From: Oscillospiraceae bacterium
GTDB taxonomy: Bacteria; Bacillota; Clostridia; Oscillospirales; CAG-272
Reading direction: 5' to 3'
NCBI GenBank assembly: GCA_015063535.1
Contig: SVTY01000001.1
Coordinates: 186,001-250,000, forward strand
Length of the DNA stretch: 64,000 nt
Part shown: positions 17,040 through 26,460 of the stretch, one piece after another
How the letters are laid out: every line of letters starts with the position of its first letter
Position numbering within the stretch: position 1 is the first letter of the stretch
The notes under the pieces: generated by a model
Told to the model about the DNA's origin: nothing
The model's input: the letters and a program-made list of their open reading frames with translations, nothing else
Database searches by the model: none
Made by a program: the position numbers and the translations under genes

Positions 17040-18164
17040 ATGAAAACAAAACTGATCGAGCTCAAAAATATCTGCAAGTCCTTTGACGGCGAGCAGATCC
17101 TGTCCGATGTCAATTTGTACATCAACGACCATGAATTTATCACCCTTTTGGGACCGTCGGGATGCGGAAAGACCACGACCTTGCGTATTATCGGCGGATT
17201 TGAAACACCCGACGAGGGCGACGTATATTTCGACGGGGAGCGGATCAATGACGTTCCCGCTTATAAACGAAACGTCAATACGGTATTTCAAAAATACGCC
17301 CTGTTCCCGCATTTGAATGTGTACGACAACATTGCCTTTGGCTTGAAGCTTGCCAAGGTCAATAAGGATGAGACCCGCAAGCGTGTATCCGAAATGCTGG
17401 AGTTGGTGAATCTGCGTGGCTTTGAGCGGAGAAATGTCAATCTTTTATCCGGCGGTCAGCAGCAGCGTGTGGCAATTGCCAGAGCGTTGATCAATCAACC
17501 GCAGGTTCTTTTGTTGGACGAGCCCTTAGGTGCGCTTGATCTTAAGCTGCGCAAGGATATGCAGGTGGAATTGAAAAATATTCAGGCGAAAACAGGCATT
17601 ACCTTCATCTATGTCACCCACGACCAAGAGGAAGCTTTGTCGATGTCGGATACCGTGGTCGTTATGGCAAACGGAAAAATCCAGCAGATCGGTACGCCTA
17701 CCGATATCTATAATGAACCGATCAACGCCTTTGTTGCCGATTTCATCGGAGAATCCAATATTATTGACGGCGTTATGCTATCGGATTTCAAGGTTCGTTT
17801 TGCCAAGCACACCTTTGAGTGTTTGGATAAGGGCTTTGATACCAATGAGCCTGTTGACGTTGTTGTTCGCCCCGAGGATGTAGATGTGGTTCCTGTGAAG
17901 AAAGGCATGCTGTGCGGCAAGGTCACATCCGTTACCTTCAAGGGCGTACATTATGAAATCATCGTTGATATCGACGGCTTTAAGTGGATGATCCAAACCA
18001 CCGACTATGTGGCGCCTGAGGCGGAGATCGGCGTATATATCGAGCCGGATGCCATCCATATTATGAAAAAATCCGAATATTCAAATATGTTTGGTGATTA
18101 CTCTACCTTCTCCGAGGAAATGGAGCATTTGTCCGATGTGATCACCGAGGAGGAAGAGGAATGA
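17040..18164 (+). CDS. potA: spermidine/putrescine ABC transporter ATPase PotA
   Basis: PotA powers polyamine import. The 374-residue protein has Walker [10 protein letters not shown] (about 38-46), Q-loop, signature [16 protein letters not shown] (about 135), Walker [13 protein letters not shown] and H-loop VTHDQEEAL, followed by a C-terminal TOBE-type regulatory domain. The in-frame ATG at 17040 lies 12 bases from the AAAGGAG site. An out-of-frame ATG at 17033, only five bases from that site, would start a 17-codon peptide ([17 protein letters not shown]) overlapping the potA start and may lower its translation. potA overlaps potB by four bases. Confidence 0.95.
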   Translation: MKTKLIELKNICKSFDGEQILSDVNLYINDHEFITLLGPSGCGKTTTLRIIGGFETPDEGDVYFDGERINDVPAYKRNVNTVFQKYALFPHLNVYDNIAFGLKLAKVNKDETRKRVSEMLELVNLRGFERRNVNLLSGGQQQRVAIARALINQPQVLLLDEPLGALDLKLRKDMQVELKNIQAKTGITFIYVTHDQEEALSMSDTVVVMANGKIQQIGTPTDIYNEPINAFVADFIGESNIIDGVMLSDFKVRFAKHTFECLDKGFDTNEPVDVVVRPEDVDVVPVKKGMLCGKVTSVTFKGVHYEIIVDIDGFKWMIQTTDYVAPEAEIGVYIEPDAIHIMKKSEYSNMFGDYSTFSEEMEHLSDVITEEEEE

Positions 18165-19012
18165 CCGGAGTACCGAAAGCGAAACAGGAGCATCGTTCTC
18201 TGTTGCAACGGTATGCGGCTGCCCCGCATATCGCATGGTCGATCCTGTTTATTGTTGCCCCCTTGGTGTTTGTTGCGTACTACGCCTTTACCGATGGGGA
18301 CGGTGGATTTACATGGGCAAACATAGCGGACTTTTTCACACCCACCTATTTAAAAATATTCTTTCGTTCGCTGAAGCTGGCGGTGATTGCAACTGCGATC
18401 TGTCTTTTGATCGGGTATCCCATCGCCTATTTCATCTCTCGCTGTAAGCCGAAAACACAGCGTATTTTGATTCTTTTGTTGATGCTTCCGATGTGGATGA
18501 ATTTTTTGATCCGTACTTATGCCATCATGGTTCTGATTCAGGATACGGGTATCATCAATTCCTTCCTCGGAAATTTTGGAATCGATCCGATCCATATGCT
18601 GGGAACAGAGGGTGCCGTGATTTTGGGTATGGTATATGACTATCTTCCCTACATGATCCTTCCGATCTATTCAGTCATGGCGAAGCTGGACTACCGTTTG
18701 GTGGAAGCGGCAGCAGATCTTGGCTGTAACGGCTTTGGCGTTCTGCGGAAGGTCATTCTTCCGCTCAGCCTTTCCGGTGTGATCTCGGGCATTACCATGG
18801 TATTGGTGCCTTCGATCAGTACCTTCTACATTTCCCAAAAGCTGGGCGGTGCCGATATGCTTTTGATCGGTGACGTGATCGAACAGCAGTATAATGCCTC
18901 CAATTATAACATGACGGCTTCCCTGTCGCTGGTCTTAATGCTGATTCTGCTGATCGGACTTGCCATCGTGAACCGATATTCCGACAGCGATGAAGGGGGG
19001 ATGATGCCATGA
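18161..19012 (+). CDS. potB: spermidine/putrescine ABC permease PotB
   Basis: This 283-residue inner-membrane subunit has six hydrophobic segments and the cytoplasmic coupling (EAA) loop [20 protein letters not shown] at about residues 180-200, which contacts PotA. Length and order are typical. It starts in the potA stop (ATGA) and its own stop overlaps the start of the potC-potD fusion, so translation of the three is likely coupled. Confidence 0.95.
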   Translation: MTGVPKAKQEHRSLLQRYAAAPHIAWSILFIVAPLVFVAYYAFTDGDGGFTWANIADFFTPTYLKIFFRSLKLAVIATAICLLIGYPIAYFISRCKPKTQRILILLLMLPMWMNFLIRTYAIMVLIQDTGIINSFLGNFGIDPIHMLGTEGAVILGMVYDYLPYMILPIYSVMAKLDYRLVEAAADLGCNGFGVLRKVILPLSLSGVISGITMVLVPSISTFYISQKLGGADMLLIGDVIEQQYNASNYNMTASLSLVLMLILLIGLAIVNRYSDSDEGGMMP

Positions 19013-21051
19013 AAAAATTATCCAATCTTTACATTGCACTGATCTTGCTGTTTTTGTTTGCGCCCATTGCTGTTTTGATCGTTTTTTCCTTTAACGATGG
19101 CTCCAGCACCTCAACACTCAGCGGCTTTTCCTTCAAATGGTATGCAGAGCTATTTCGCAACCATGAAATTTTGAACGCACTGAAAAACTCGCTGATTCTG
19201 GCACTTTCCTCCTCGGCAATTGCCACGGTTTTGGGAACAGCCGCTGCCTTCGGGATCCACCACATGAAAAATAAGCATGCACGGCGTTCACTCATGACGG
19301 CAACCAACATTCCCATGATGAATCCCGAGATCATTACGGGAATCTCTCTGATGTTTCTCTTTGTGTTTGTGGGAACATTGCTGGGTCTGAGCACCAAGCT
19401 GGGCTTTTGGACCATGCTAATCGCTCACATCACCTTCAATCTGCCTTATGTGATCCTGAACGTTCTGCCAAAGTTCAAGCAAATGGATAAGGCTTTACCC
19501 GAGGCAGCATTGGATTTGGGCTGTACGCCCATGCAATCCTTCTTTAAGGTACAACTTCCCGCCATCATGCCCGGCGTTCTGACAGGTGCCATCATGGCGT
19601 TCACCATGTCTCTGGATGATTTTGTTATCAGTTATTTCACATCCGGCGTCGATTTTCAGACTTTGCCGATCCTGATCTACAGCATGACGAAAAAGAACGT
19701 CAAACCGACGATCTATGCCCTTTCCACCATTATTTTTGTGGTGATCCTCATTATGCTTCTTCTCTCCAATCGGGAAAAGACTGCCGATGAACGAATCCAA
19801 GCGCAAAAGATAAAGGAAGAAAAGAAACGGCAGGAAGCCATTCTCCTCGCCCAAAAGAAGAGAAAGCAAAATGCAAAAAATGCGACCGAAACCGAAAATC
19901 GCTTGATTATTCAGAGAAAGAGACCCTCGTATCTTACAAGAATCTTAGCCATTGTTTGTGCCGTTGCTGTTTTGATCTCTGTTTGTGTCGTTTTAAATGT
20001 GCTGTCCAAGCAGACCATTACCCTGAATGTGTACAACTGGGGCGAATATATTTCAGACGGCTCCGAGGATACCTTGGACACCAACCGTGCCTTTGAGGAA
20101 TACTGCGCAGAAGAGCTTGGAATGAAGGTAAAGGTCAATTATGTAACCTATACCTCCAATGAAGATCTGTATGCGAAGCTCTCCACGGGTGCTGTCAGCT
20201 ACGATGTGATCATCCCTTCTGATTATATGATCGCCCGTCTCGCCTCCGAGGGGCTTTTGGAGGAATTGGATTTTGCCAATATTCCCAACTATAACGAGGC
20301 GATCACTGAGGACTTCCGCAATCTTTATTACGATCCCGAAAACAAATATTCGGTTCCCTACACCTACGGTATGGTCGGAGTCATTTACAACGCCAACGTT
20401 GTGCAGGAAGCGGATATCGGCGACTGGGATCTGATGTGGAATGAAGCGTACAAGGGTCAGATCGTACAATTCAACAACTCCCGTGATGCCTTTGGTACGG
20501 CATTTTACAAGCTTGGCTTGGATGTGAACACAACCGATCATGCGGCGTGGGATGCTGGACTCGATGAGCTCAAAAAGCAGATGCCGTTGTTAAAAAAATT
20601 CGTTATGGATGAAATCTTCAACATGATGGAATCGGGTGAGGCGGCAATCGGTGCTTATTATGCGGGGGATTATCTGACCATGCTGGATAATCAAGCAGAG
20701 CATGTCGATCTGCAGTTCTATTATCCGCCCAACACCAATTTGTTTGTGGATGCCATGTGTGTACCCAAGGGATGCCAAAATAAGGAATTGGCTGAGGCGT
20801 ATATCAACTTTATGCTCAGCCGTGAGGTCGCCATTGCCAATGCGGAATACATCTGCTATGCGTGCCCCAATGCCTTGGTTTACAATGACGAGGAGTACAA
20901 AGAGGATATGGGCGAGGAAGCCTATCAAATTCTCTATCCCGAAGGATTTGACTTTGCCGCATCCTATGATGCCAACTGCTATAAGGATCTGGATAAAGCC
21001 ACCAAGGATTATCTAAACAAAAAATGGGAAGAACTGAGAACCTCAGGCTGA
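19009..21051 (+). CDS. PotC-PotD fusion: permease plus tethered polyamine-binding protein
   Basis: The 680-residue product joins two transporter parts. Residues 1-255 are a PotC-type permease with six membrane segments and coupling loop LPEAALDLGCTPMQSFFKVQ (162-181). Residues 256-308 form a very charged Lys/Glu/Gln linker. Residues 310-331 are an extra membrane helix. Residues 336-680 are a PotD-type binding protein beginning TLNVYNWGEYISDGSEDT. The extra helix puts the binding domain outside the cell while keeping it tied to its permease, which replaces the usual separate lipoprotein. Such fusions are known in some Firmicutes. No free potD is seen in the window. Confidence 0.92.
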   Translation: MKKLSNLYIALILLFLFAPIAVLIVFSFNDGSSTSTLSGFSFKWYAELFRNHEILNALKNSLILALSSSAIATVLGTAAAFGIHHMKNKHARRSLMTATNIPMMNPEIITGISLMFLFVFVGTLLGLSTKLGFWTMLIAHITFNLPYVILNVLPKFKQMDKALPEAALDLGCTPMQSFFKVQLPAIMPGVLTGAIMAFTMSLDDFVISYFTSGVDFQTLPILIYSMTKKNVKPTIYALSTIIFVVILIMLLLSNREKTADERIQAQKIKEEKKRQEAILLAQKKRKQNAKNATETENRLIIQRKRPSYLTRILAIVCAVAVLISVCVVLNVLSKQTITLNVYNWGEYISDGSEDTLDTNRAFEEYCAEELGMKVKVNYVTYTSNEDLYAKLSTGAVSYDVIIPSDYMIARLASEGLLEELDFANIPNYNEAITEDFRNLYYDPENKYSVPYTYGMVGVIYNANVVQEADIGDWDLMWNEAYKGQIVQFNNSRDAFGTAFYKLGLDVNTTDHAAWDAGLDELKKQMPLLKKFVMDEIFNMMESGEAAIGAYYAGDYLTMLDNQAEHVDLQFYYPPNTNLFVDAMCVPKGCQNKELAEAYINFMLSREVAIANAEYICYACPNALVYNDEEYKEDMGEEAYQILYPEGFDFAASYDANCYKDLDKATKDYLNKKWEELRTSG

Positions 21052-21056
21052 CCCCT

Positions 21057-21096
21057 AAAAAACAGATCGGCACCGCCAATTAGGCGGTGCCGATCT
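21057..21096. terminator. bidirectional terminator between potCD and trpB
   Basis: A perfect 14-base stem (agatcggcaccgcc with its complement) has a five-base loop. On the minus strand six T residues follow, making it a strong end for trpB; on the plus strand the T-tail is weak but the stem can still end the pot operon. Confidence 0.88.
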
Positions 21097-21141
21097 CAGT
21101 TATTAAAACGAAATTTTCCAAGAAATTGTCCGTGAATCTTT

Positions 21142-22362
21142 TTATCGAATTCCGTATTTTTCGATAATGTAGTCCATGTCCTTATCGCCCCGACCGGAAA
21201 GATTGATCAGAACAGAGCCATGATCCATTTGCTTTGCCAGCTTCATTCCGTATGCCACCGCATGGGAGCTTTCGATTGCGGGAATAATCCCTTCCAATCT
21301 GGATAATTTATAGAACGCATCAATGGTTTCCTCATCATCGATCACATCGTACTGAACACGACCGATCTCCTGCAGAAAGGCATGCTCGGGCCCCGACGAC
21401 GGATAATCCAGCCCGCTGGCAACCGAATACACAGGAGCAGGCTCGCCGTTTTCATCCTTCAGCATGATGCTGTTAAAGCCATGCATGATCCCCTCGGTTC
21501 CGTATTTCAAACTTGCCGCATGATCTCCCAGCTTCGGACCTCTGCCCAAGGGCTCGATTCCGTAGATATCGACAGGATCATTCAAAAATCCCGCAAACAA
21601 TCCTGCCGCATTGGAGCCTCCGCCAACGCAAGCAACGATCGCATTGGGAAGATGTCCCGTCATTTCAACAAACTGCTCTCTCGCCTCAATTCCGACGACA
21701 CTCTGGAAATCCCGAACCATCATCGGGAACGGGTGCGGGCCAAGAACCGAACCGATGCAATAAATACAGTCCTTATATTCCTTGCTGTATGCGTCAAATG
21801 CCGCATCCACGGCTTCCTTCAGCGTTTTCAAGCCGTGTGTTACCTCAATGACATTCGCACCGAGGATCTTCATTCTTGCAACATTGGGCGCCTGCTTTTT
21901 AATATCGACAGAGCCCATATAAATATCGCATTCCAGCCCAAAATAAGCAGCTGCCGTCGCAAGAGCTACACCATGCTGTCCGGCTCCCGTTTCCGCAATG
22001 ACCTTTTTCTTCCCCATATATTTGGCAAGCAATGCTTCTCCCATGCAATGGTTCAACTTATGGGCGCCCGAATGGTTCAGATCTTCCCTTTTGGCATAGA
22101 GCTGTACTTTTCCGCCCAGCGAATCCGACAATCGCTCCAAATGGGTGACGGGAGTGGGTCTTCCCTGAAATTCTTTTCGGATCCGACGCAATTCCGCAAT
22201 AAATTTTCTCGATTGACAAATAGAAAAATATGCCTCTGTAATCTCCGCCATGGCGGCTTTTAATTTTTCATCAATATACACGCCACCATATTTCCCGAAA
22301 TATCCGTTTTTATCCGGGTAATTGTTAAAATAAGTATCAAAATCAATTCCATTGAGTTTCAT
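21142..22362 (-). CDS. trpB: tryptophan synthase beta chain (stand-alone)
   Basis: TrpB condenses indole with serine to tryptophan using PLP. The 406-residue protein begins [20 protein letters not shown] and shows the PLP lysine in HSGAHKLNH (about residue 96), [11 protein letters not shown], and phosphate-binding [10 protein letters not shown] near 235. It ends with NLSGRGDKD. Start 22362 follows GGAGG. No trpA or other trp gene is in the window, so it may salvage indole or partner with a distant TrpA. It is preceded by a T-box leader with a Trp specifier and its own promoter, showing control by uncharged tRNA-Trp. Confidence 0.94.
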   Translation of the reverse strand: MKLNGIDFDTYFNNYPDKNGYFGKYGGVYIDEKLKAAMAEITEAYFSICQSRKFIAELRRIRKEFQGRPTPVTHLERLSDSLGGKVQLYAKREDLNHSGAHKLNHCMGEALLAKYMGKKKVIAETGAGQHGVALATAAAYFGLECDIYMGSVDIKKQAPNVARMKILGANVIEVTHGLKTLKEAVDAAFDAYSKEYKDCIYCIGSVLGPHPFPMMVRDFQSVVGIEAREQFVEMTGHLPNAIVACVGGGSNAAGLFAGFLNDPVDIYGIEPLGRGPKLGDHAASLKYGTEGIMHGFNSIMLKDENGEPAPVYSVASGLDYPSSGPEHAFLQEIGRVQYDVIDDEETIDAFYKLSRLEGIIPAIESSHAVAYGMKLAKQMDHGSVLINLSGRGDKDMDYIIEKYGIR

Positions 22363-22474
22363 GAGTTTTTCCTCCATACATTTCAATTAAATTTTTATCT
22401 ATATTTGCAAATTCAAATTGAGCCTTTCTCGCCATCGCTTTGACAAAATACTCATCCTATCCCTCCATAAAAAC

Positions 22475-22735
22475 AAAAAATGCCCCTGAAGCTTCAGGGA
22501 CAGGAAAACCTGCGGTGCCACCCATGATTGATGTAAACATCCTCTCTGCATTGCCGTTCAGCAATTCCGAACAATAACGGATTCGGCTTCCGTCGGTTTC
22601 TACTCAGAAGCTTCCCGCTTCCGTTCGTCCGCCCTCATAAGTCCATTCACTGAACACCCGATACCGCATTTCCACCCCCAGCGGTTCTCTGAAATCGAAT
22701 ACAATCAGCTACTATTCTTACTCCTCGGTTTCTAT
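22475..22735 (-). promoter_or_regulatory. T-box leader, tRNA-Trp specific
   Basis: The minus-strand leader shows the T-box sequence GGGTGGCACCGC (near 22512-22523), which binds the tRNA acceptor end. It has a stem I region with AGAGAACCGC and GTGGAAATGCGGT, and a specifier TGG at 22643-22645 in the context GTGAA-TGG-ACT. A terminator stem (TGTCCCTGAA with TTCAGGGGCA and six T, 22475-22502) follows. Readthrough is expected when tRNA-Trp is uncharged, raising trpB expression. Confidence 0.93.
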
Positions 22736-22741
22736 GATGTA

Positions 22742-22770
22742 ATTATACTCAAAAACCAGAGATTTGTCAA
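22742..22770 (-). promoter_or_regulatory. trpB promoter
   Basis: Perfect TTGACA and TATAAT with a 17-base spacer start the T-box leader. The -35 lies four bases from the terminator stem of the upstream kinase gene. Confidence 0.9.
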
Positions 22771-22773
22771 TAC

Positions 22774-22805
22774 AAAATGCCGTATTTTTTAAAATACGGC
22801 ATTTT
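22774..22805 (-). terminator. terminator after the kinase gene
   Basis: A 15-base inverted repeat (aaaatgccgtatttt and complement) with a two-base loop ends in T-rich arms. It separates the adhE-kinase unit from the trpB promoter. Confidence 0.75.
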
Positions 22806-22821
22806 GCACAAAAAACATGGA

Positions 22822-23571
22822 TTATTCGTAATCAACAACGTCGATCCAACCATGCAAGAAATCTCTTTCCTCCGGCTTTCCCTTTACGGATTGAGAGGCG
22901 GCAACGATCGGCATCCACTTTTGCACATATTTCTTTTCGGTTCTGCTCTTGGCACAAAACAACTCCAGATAAGCATCTGCCAATTCCCGATCTCCTTCCA
23001 GACAGAACAGAAGATAGGTTCTTGCGATATCGGCGGAAGCATTGCCCTGTGTGGCATGAGCCCAGTCGATAATATACGGGATCCCGGAGTCGGTGACTAC
23101 AATGTTGGAAGGATTAAAATCTCCGTGGCAGACCTTATTATGCTTTGGCATTCCTTCCAAGCGAGTATGAAGCTCATACCGTGTGGTTTCCGAAATATCC
23201 GCTTCCGAAATCTTTCGGTTCATCTTATCCTTCAGCTTATTGAGCATCGGGCATTTTTTTGAATGCGCCTTCATTTGCAGATCGACAAAAAGCTCCAAAT
23301 ATTCGGTCTTTTTCTCGGGATTCTGTTTCATCAATTCAGCAAGGGTCGTACCGCAAATAAACTCGGAAACGATTGCCCATTTTCCATCCACCTTGGTGAC
23401 CTCAAGAACCTTGGGAATGTTCAAGCCTGTCTCCTCCACCCGTGCCTGATTCAGCGCTTCATTCAATACATCCGCTTTGGAATACTCGGCATCAAACACT
23501 TTGATAGATTTATCGCCGTCACGGTAGATTACCTTATTGATTCTTTTTGCAACAATGGTATCCAATTTCAT
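22822..23571 (-). CDS. aminoglycoside/choline-kinase-fold phosphotransferase
   Basis: The 249-residue cytosolic protein has the small-molecule kinase fold: the catalytic loop HGDFNPSNIVV (about 148-158) and the metal-binding motif YIIDWAHATQG (about 166-176). Such proteins phosphorylate choline, ethanolamine, methylthioribose, sugars or aminoglycosides, and sequence alone does not separate these. It begins 21 bases after the adhE stop with a GGGAGG site, so it is probably transcribed with adhE. Nothing in the context points to antibiotic resistance. Confidence 0.8.
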   Translation of the reverse strand: MKLDTIVAKRINKVIYRDGDKSIKVFDAEYSKADVLNEALNQARVEETGLNIPKVLEVTKVDGKWAIVSEFICGTTLAELMKQNPEKKTEYLELFVDLQMKAHSKKCPMLNKLKDKMNRKISEADISETTRYELHTRLEGMPKHNKVCHGDFNPSNIVVTDSGIPYIIDWAHATQGNASADIARTYLLFCLEGDRELADAYLELFCAKSRTEKKYVQKWMPIVAASQSVKGKPEERDFLHGWIDVVDYE

Positions 23572-23592
23572 ATAAGCTTCCTCCCTGCTTCC

Positions 23593-26211
23593 TTATACTT
23601 CGGTATGAGTGCCGTAATATGCGTTGAGGTACATTTGTTTGATCTCGCTCATCAAGGGATATCTGGGATTGGCACCCGTGCACTGGTCATCAAATGCCTG
23701 TTCCACCATATCATCCAAACGATTCAAGAAATCGGCTTCATCCGGTACATATTCCTTGATGGTAGATTTAATTCCCACCTTTGCTTTCAGTTCATCCAAG
23801 GCACAGATCAAATTTTCAAGCTTTTCTTCATCGTTTTTACCTTGAATACCAAGATAATCGGCAACCTCGGCGTATCTGGCGAGCGTGTGAGGATGATCGT
23901 ACTGCGAGAAGGTTCCCATCTTAACAGGTGCTTCGCTGGCATTAAAGCGCAACACCTCGTCGATCATCAAAGCATTGGCAACGCCGTGAGGCAGATGGTG
24001 GAATGCGCCCAATTTATGTGCCATGGAGTGGCAAACACCCAAAAATGCATTGGCAAACGCCATGCCCGCCATCGTAGCGGCATTCGCCATTTTTTCTCTT
24101 GCCACCACATCGGTCTGTCCGTTCTCGTAGGCTCTCGGCAGATATTCAAATACCATCTTCAAAGAACGGAGAGCCAGCCCATCGGTGTAGTCGGTTGCCA
24201 GCATTGCCGCATAAGCCTCCAGCGCATGCGTGACCGCATCAATGCCGGAAGCAGCTGTCAAGCCCTTGGGAGCGGACATATGAAGATCGGTATCGACGAT
24301 TGCCATATTGGGCATCAATTCATAATCGGCAAGAGGATACTTGATTCCCGTTGTTTCATCGGTAATTACCGCAAAGGGCGTTACCTCGGAACCGGTTCCG
24401 GCAGAGGTGGGAATGGCAATAAAGTACGCCTTTTCGCCCATCTTGGGGAAGGTATACACACGCTTGCGGATATCGACAAAGCGCATTGCCATATCCATAA
24501 AGTCTGCCTCAGGATGCTCATACAGCACCCACATGATCTTTGCGGCATCCATCGCAGAACCGCCACCGAGGGCAATGATCACATCCGGCTCGAAGCTTGC
24601 CATCTGCGCAGCACCTTCCTTGGCACTCGCCAAAGAGGGATCGGGTGCCACATTATAAAAGGTCGTATGGGTGATGCCAATGCTATCCAACTTATCGGTA
24701 ATACACTTTGTGTAACCGTTCTTGTACAAAAAGCTATCGGTAACGATAAATGCTTTTTTCTTATGCATGACGGTTTTCAGCTCATCCAACGCAACAGGCA
24801 AGCAGCCCTTTTTGATATACACCTTTTCAGGAGCACGGAACCAAAGCATATTTTCCCTTCTTTCTGCTACTGTTTTGATATTGAGCAGGTGCTTGACACC
24901 TACGTTTTCGGATACGCTGTTTCCACCCCAAGAACCACAACCCAAGGTTAAGGAGGGCGCAAGCTTGAAGTTATACAGATCTCCGATTCCTCCGTGAGAG
25001 GAGGGGGTATTCACCAAAATACGGCAGGTCTTCATGTGTGCGGCAAAGTAATCCAATTTTTTTGTTTCGGATACTTCATTCAAGTACACAGAGGAGGTAT
25101 GACCGTATCCGCCATCTGCGATCAGCTGCTCTGCTTTGGCAACCGCATCCTCAAAGGTACTTGCCCGATACATTGCCAATACGGGAGAAAGCTTTTCGTG
25201 GGCAAACTCCTCAGAAAGCTCGACACTTTCCACTTCTCCGATCAGGATCTTGGTTTTTTCGGGAACCGATACCCCTGCCAGTGCGGCAATCTTATAAGCA
25301 GTCTGTCCCACGATCTTGGCATTCAAGGCACCGTTAATGATGATGGTTTTCCGAACCTTTTCAGTTTCATCGGGTGACAGGAAATAACAGCCTCTTCTTG
25401 CAAACTCTGCTTTGACGGTATCGTAGATCGTGTCTATCACGATCACCGATTGCTCGGAGGCACAGATCATGCCGTTGTCAAAGGTCTTGGAATGAATGAT
25501 AGAGTTCACAGCCTTTAACAGATCTGCAGAATCATCAATGATTGCAGGAGTATTTCCCGCACCCACGCCCAATGCCGGTTTACCGCTGGAATATGCGGCT
25601 TTCACCATTCCGGGACCGCCGGTCGCCAAAATAATATCCGCTTCCTTCATCACAAGATTCGTCAGATCCAAGGAAGGAACATCGATCCAGCCAATGATTC
25701 CTTCGGGAGCACCTGCGGCAACGGCGGCTTCAAGCACCAGTTTTGCGGCGGCAATCGTCGAATTTTTTGCTCTCGGATGAGGACTGATAATAATACCGTT
25801 TCTCGTTTTCAAGGAAATCAGTGTCTTGAAAATTGCGGTAGACGTCGGATTGGTGGTAGGAATCACTGCCGCGATCACACCGATCGGCTCGGCGATCTTT
25901 TTGATACCGTATGCGGCATCCTCTTCGATCACACCGCAGGTTTTGGTATCCCGATACGCATTATAAATGTATTCGGAGGCATAGTGATTTTTGATTACCT
26001 TATCCTCAACTACCCCCATTCCCGTCTCTGCCACTGCCACTTTTGCCAAAGCAATCCTGGCTTTGTTGGCAGCAGTAGCCGCCGCCAAGAAGATGGCATC
26101 GACCTGTTCCTGCGTATATGTCGCAAATTGTGCCTGAGCCGCTCTGACTTCGACAAATTTTTGCTCCAAGGACTCAATGCTGTCTACGACACCGTATTTT
26201 TTCTCGTTCAT
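23593..26211 (-). CDS. adhE: bifunctional acetaldehyde-CoA/alcohol dehydrogenase AdhE
   Basis: AdhE turns acetyl-CoA to acetaldehyde and then ethanol, using two NADH, and forms filaments (spirosomes). The 872-residue protein has an N-terminal CoA-acylating aldehyde dehydrogenase domain (1-about 440; catalytic Cys in NGMICASEQSVI) and a C-terminal iron-dependent alcohol dehydrogenase domain (about 460-860; GGGSAMDAAK, and metal-ligand His in CHSMAHKLGAFHHLPHG). Length is canonical. Its promoter carries a Rex-like site, suggesting induction at high NADH. A small-molecule kinase gene follows it. Confidence 0.97.
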   Translation of the reverse strand: MNEKKYGVVDSIESLEQKFVEVRAAQAQFATYTQEQVDAIFLAAATAANKARIALAKVAVAETGMGVVEDKVIKNHYASEYIYNAYRDTKTCGVIEEDAAYGIKKIAEPIGVIAAVIPTTNPTSTAIFKTLISLKTRNGIIISPHPRAKNSTIAAAKLVLEAAVAAGAPEGIIGWIDVPSLDLTNLVMKEADIILATGGPGMVKAAYSSGKPALGVGAGNTPAIIDDSADLLKAVNSIIHSKTFDNGMICASEQSVIVIDTIYDTVKAEFARRGCYFLSPDETEKVRKTIIINGALNAKIVGQTAYKIAALAGVSVPEKTKILIGEVESVELSEEFAHEKLSPVLAMYRASTFEDAVAKAEQLIADGGYGHTSSVYLNEVSETKKLDYFAAHMKTCRILVNTPSSHGGIGDLYNFKLAPSLTLGCGSWGGNSVSENVGVKHLLNIKTVAERRENMLWFRAPEKVYIKKGCLPVALDELKTVMHKKKAFIVTDSFLYKNGYTKCITDKLDSIGITHTTFYNVAPDPSLASAKEGAAQMASFEPDVIIALGGGSAMDAAKIMWVLYEHPEADFMDMAMRFVDIRKRVYTFPKMGEKAYFIAIPTSAGTGSEVTPFAVITDETTGIKYPLADYELMPNMAIVDTDLHMSAPKGLTAASGIDAVTHALEAYAAMLATDYTDGLALRSLKMVFEYLPRAYENGQTDVVAREKMANAATMAGMAFANAFLGVCHSMAHKLGAFHHLPHGVANALMIDEVLRFNASEAPVKMGTFSQYDHPHTLARYAEVADYLGIQGKNDEEKLENLICALDELKAKVGIKSTIKEYVPDEADFLNRLDDMVEQAFDDQCTGANPRYPLMSEIKQMYLNAYYGTHTEV

Positions 26212-26306
26212 TTTGTTTCAACCTTTCCTTTTATAAATTGATGGATGAAAGAAACGCTTCAAAAATGCTTCACCGTCAAAAAGCAAGCAAATTCGATCAC
26301 AGTTAT

Positions 26307-26335
26307 ATTATAGCATGGTTCTTTTGCCCTGTCAA
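26307..26335 (-). promoter_or_regulatory. adhE promoter
   Basis: Perfect TTGACA and TATAAT are separated by 17 bases, about 95 bases before the adhE start. Confidence 0.88.
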
Positions 26336-26340
26336 TAGCT

Positions 26341-26358
26341 TTGTTAATTTTTTCACAC
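26341..26358 (-). promoter_or_regulatory. Rex-like operator at adhE
   Basis: TTGTTAA-TTTT-TTCACAC closely matches the redox-repressor Rex palindrome (TTGTTAA/TTGTGAA halves with a four-base centre). It lies five bases upstream of the adhE -35. Rex leaves DNA when NADH is high, consistent with a fermentation gene. Confidence 0.65.
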
Positions 26359-26414
26359 ATTCCGCTTTTTGTATAAAAAATACAATACACGCAAAATATA
26401 TTTGTGCATTTAGC

Positions 26415-26455
26415 AAAAAATGATCGTGTGTATCCGTTCGAATACACACGATCAT
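26415..26455 (-). terminator. arginine operon terminator
   Basis: A 13-base stem (tgatcgtgtgtat and complement) with an eight-base loop is followed on the minus strand by six T residues, six bases after the argF stop. Confidence 0.92.
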
Positions 26456-26460
26456 ATCGT

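Noticed and set aside
22822..23571. Aminoglycoside resistance gene
   Set aside because: Only the kinase fold is visible; it is co-transcribed with adhE and no resistance context exists.
23263..24951. 562-codon plus-strand frame opposite adhE and the kinase gene
   Set aside because: Antisense shadow spanning two real genes.
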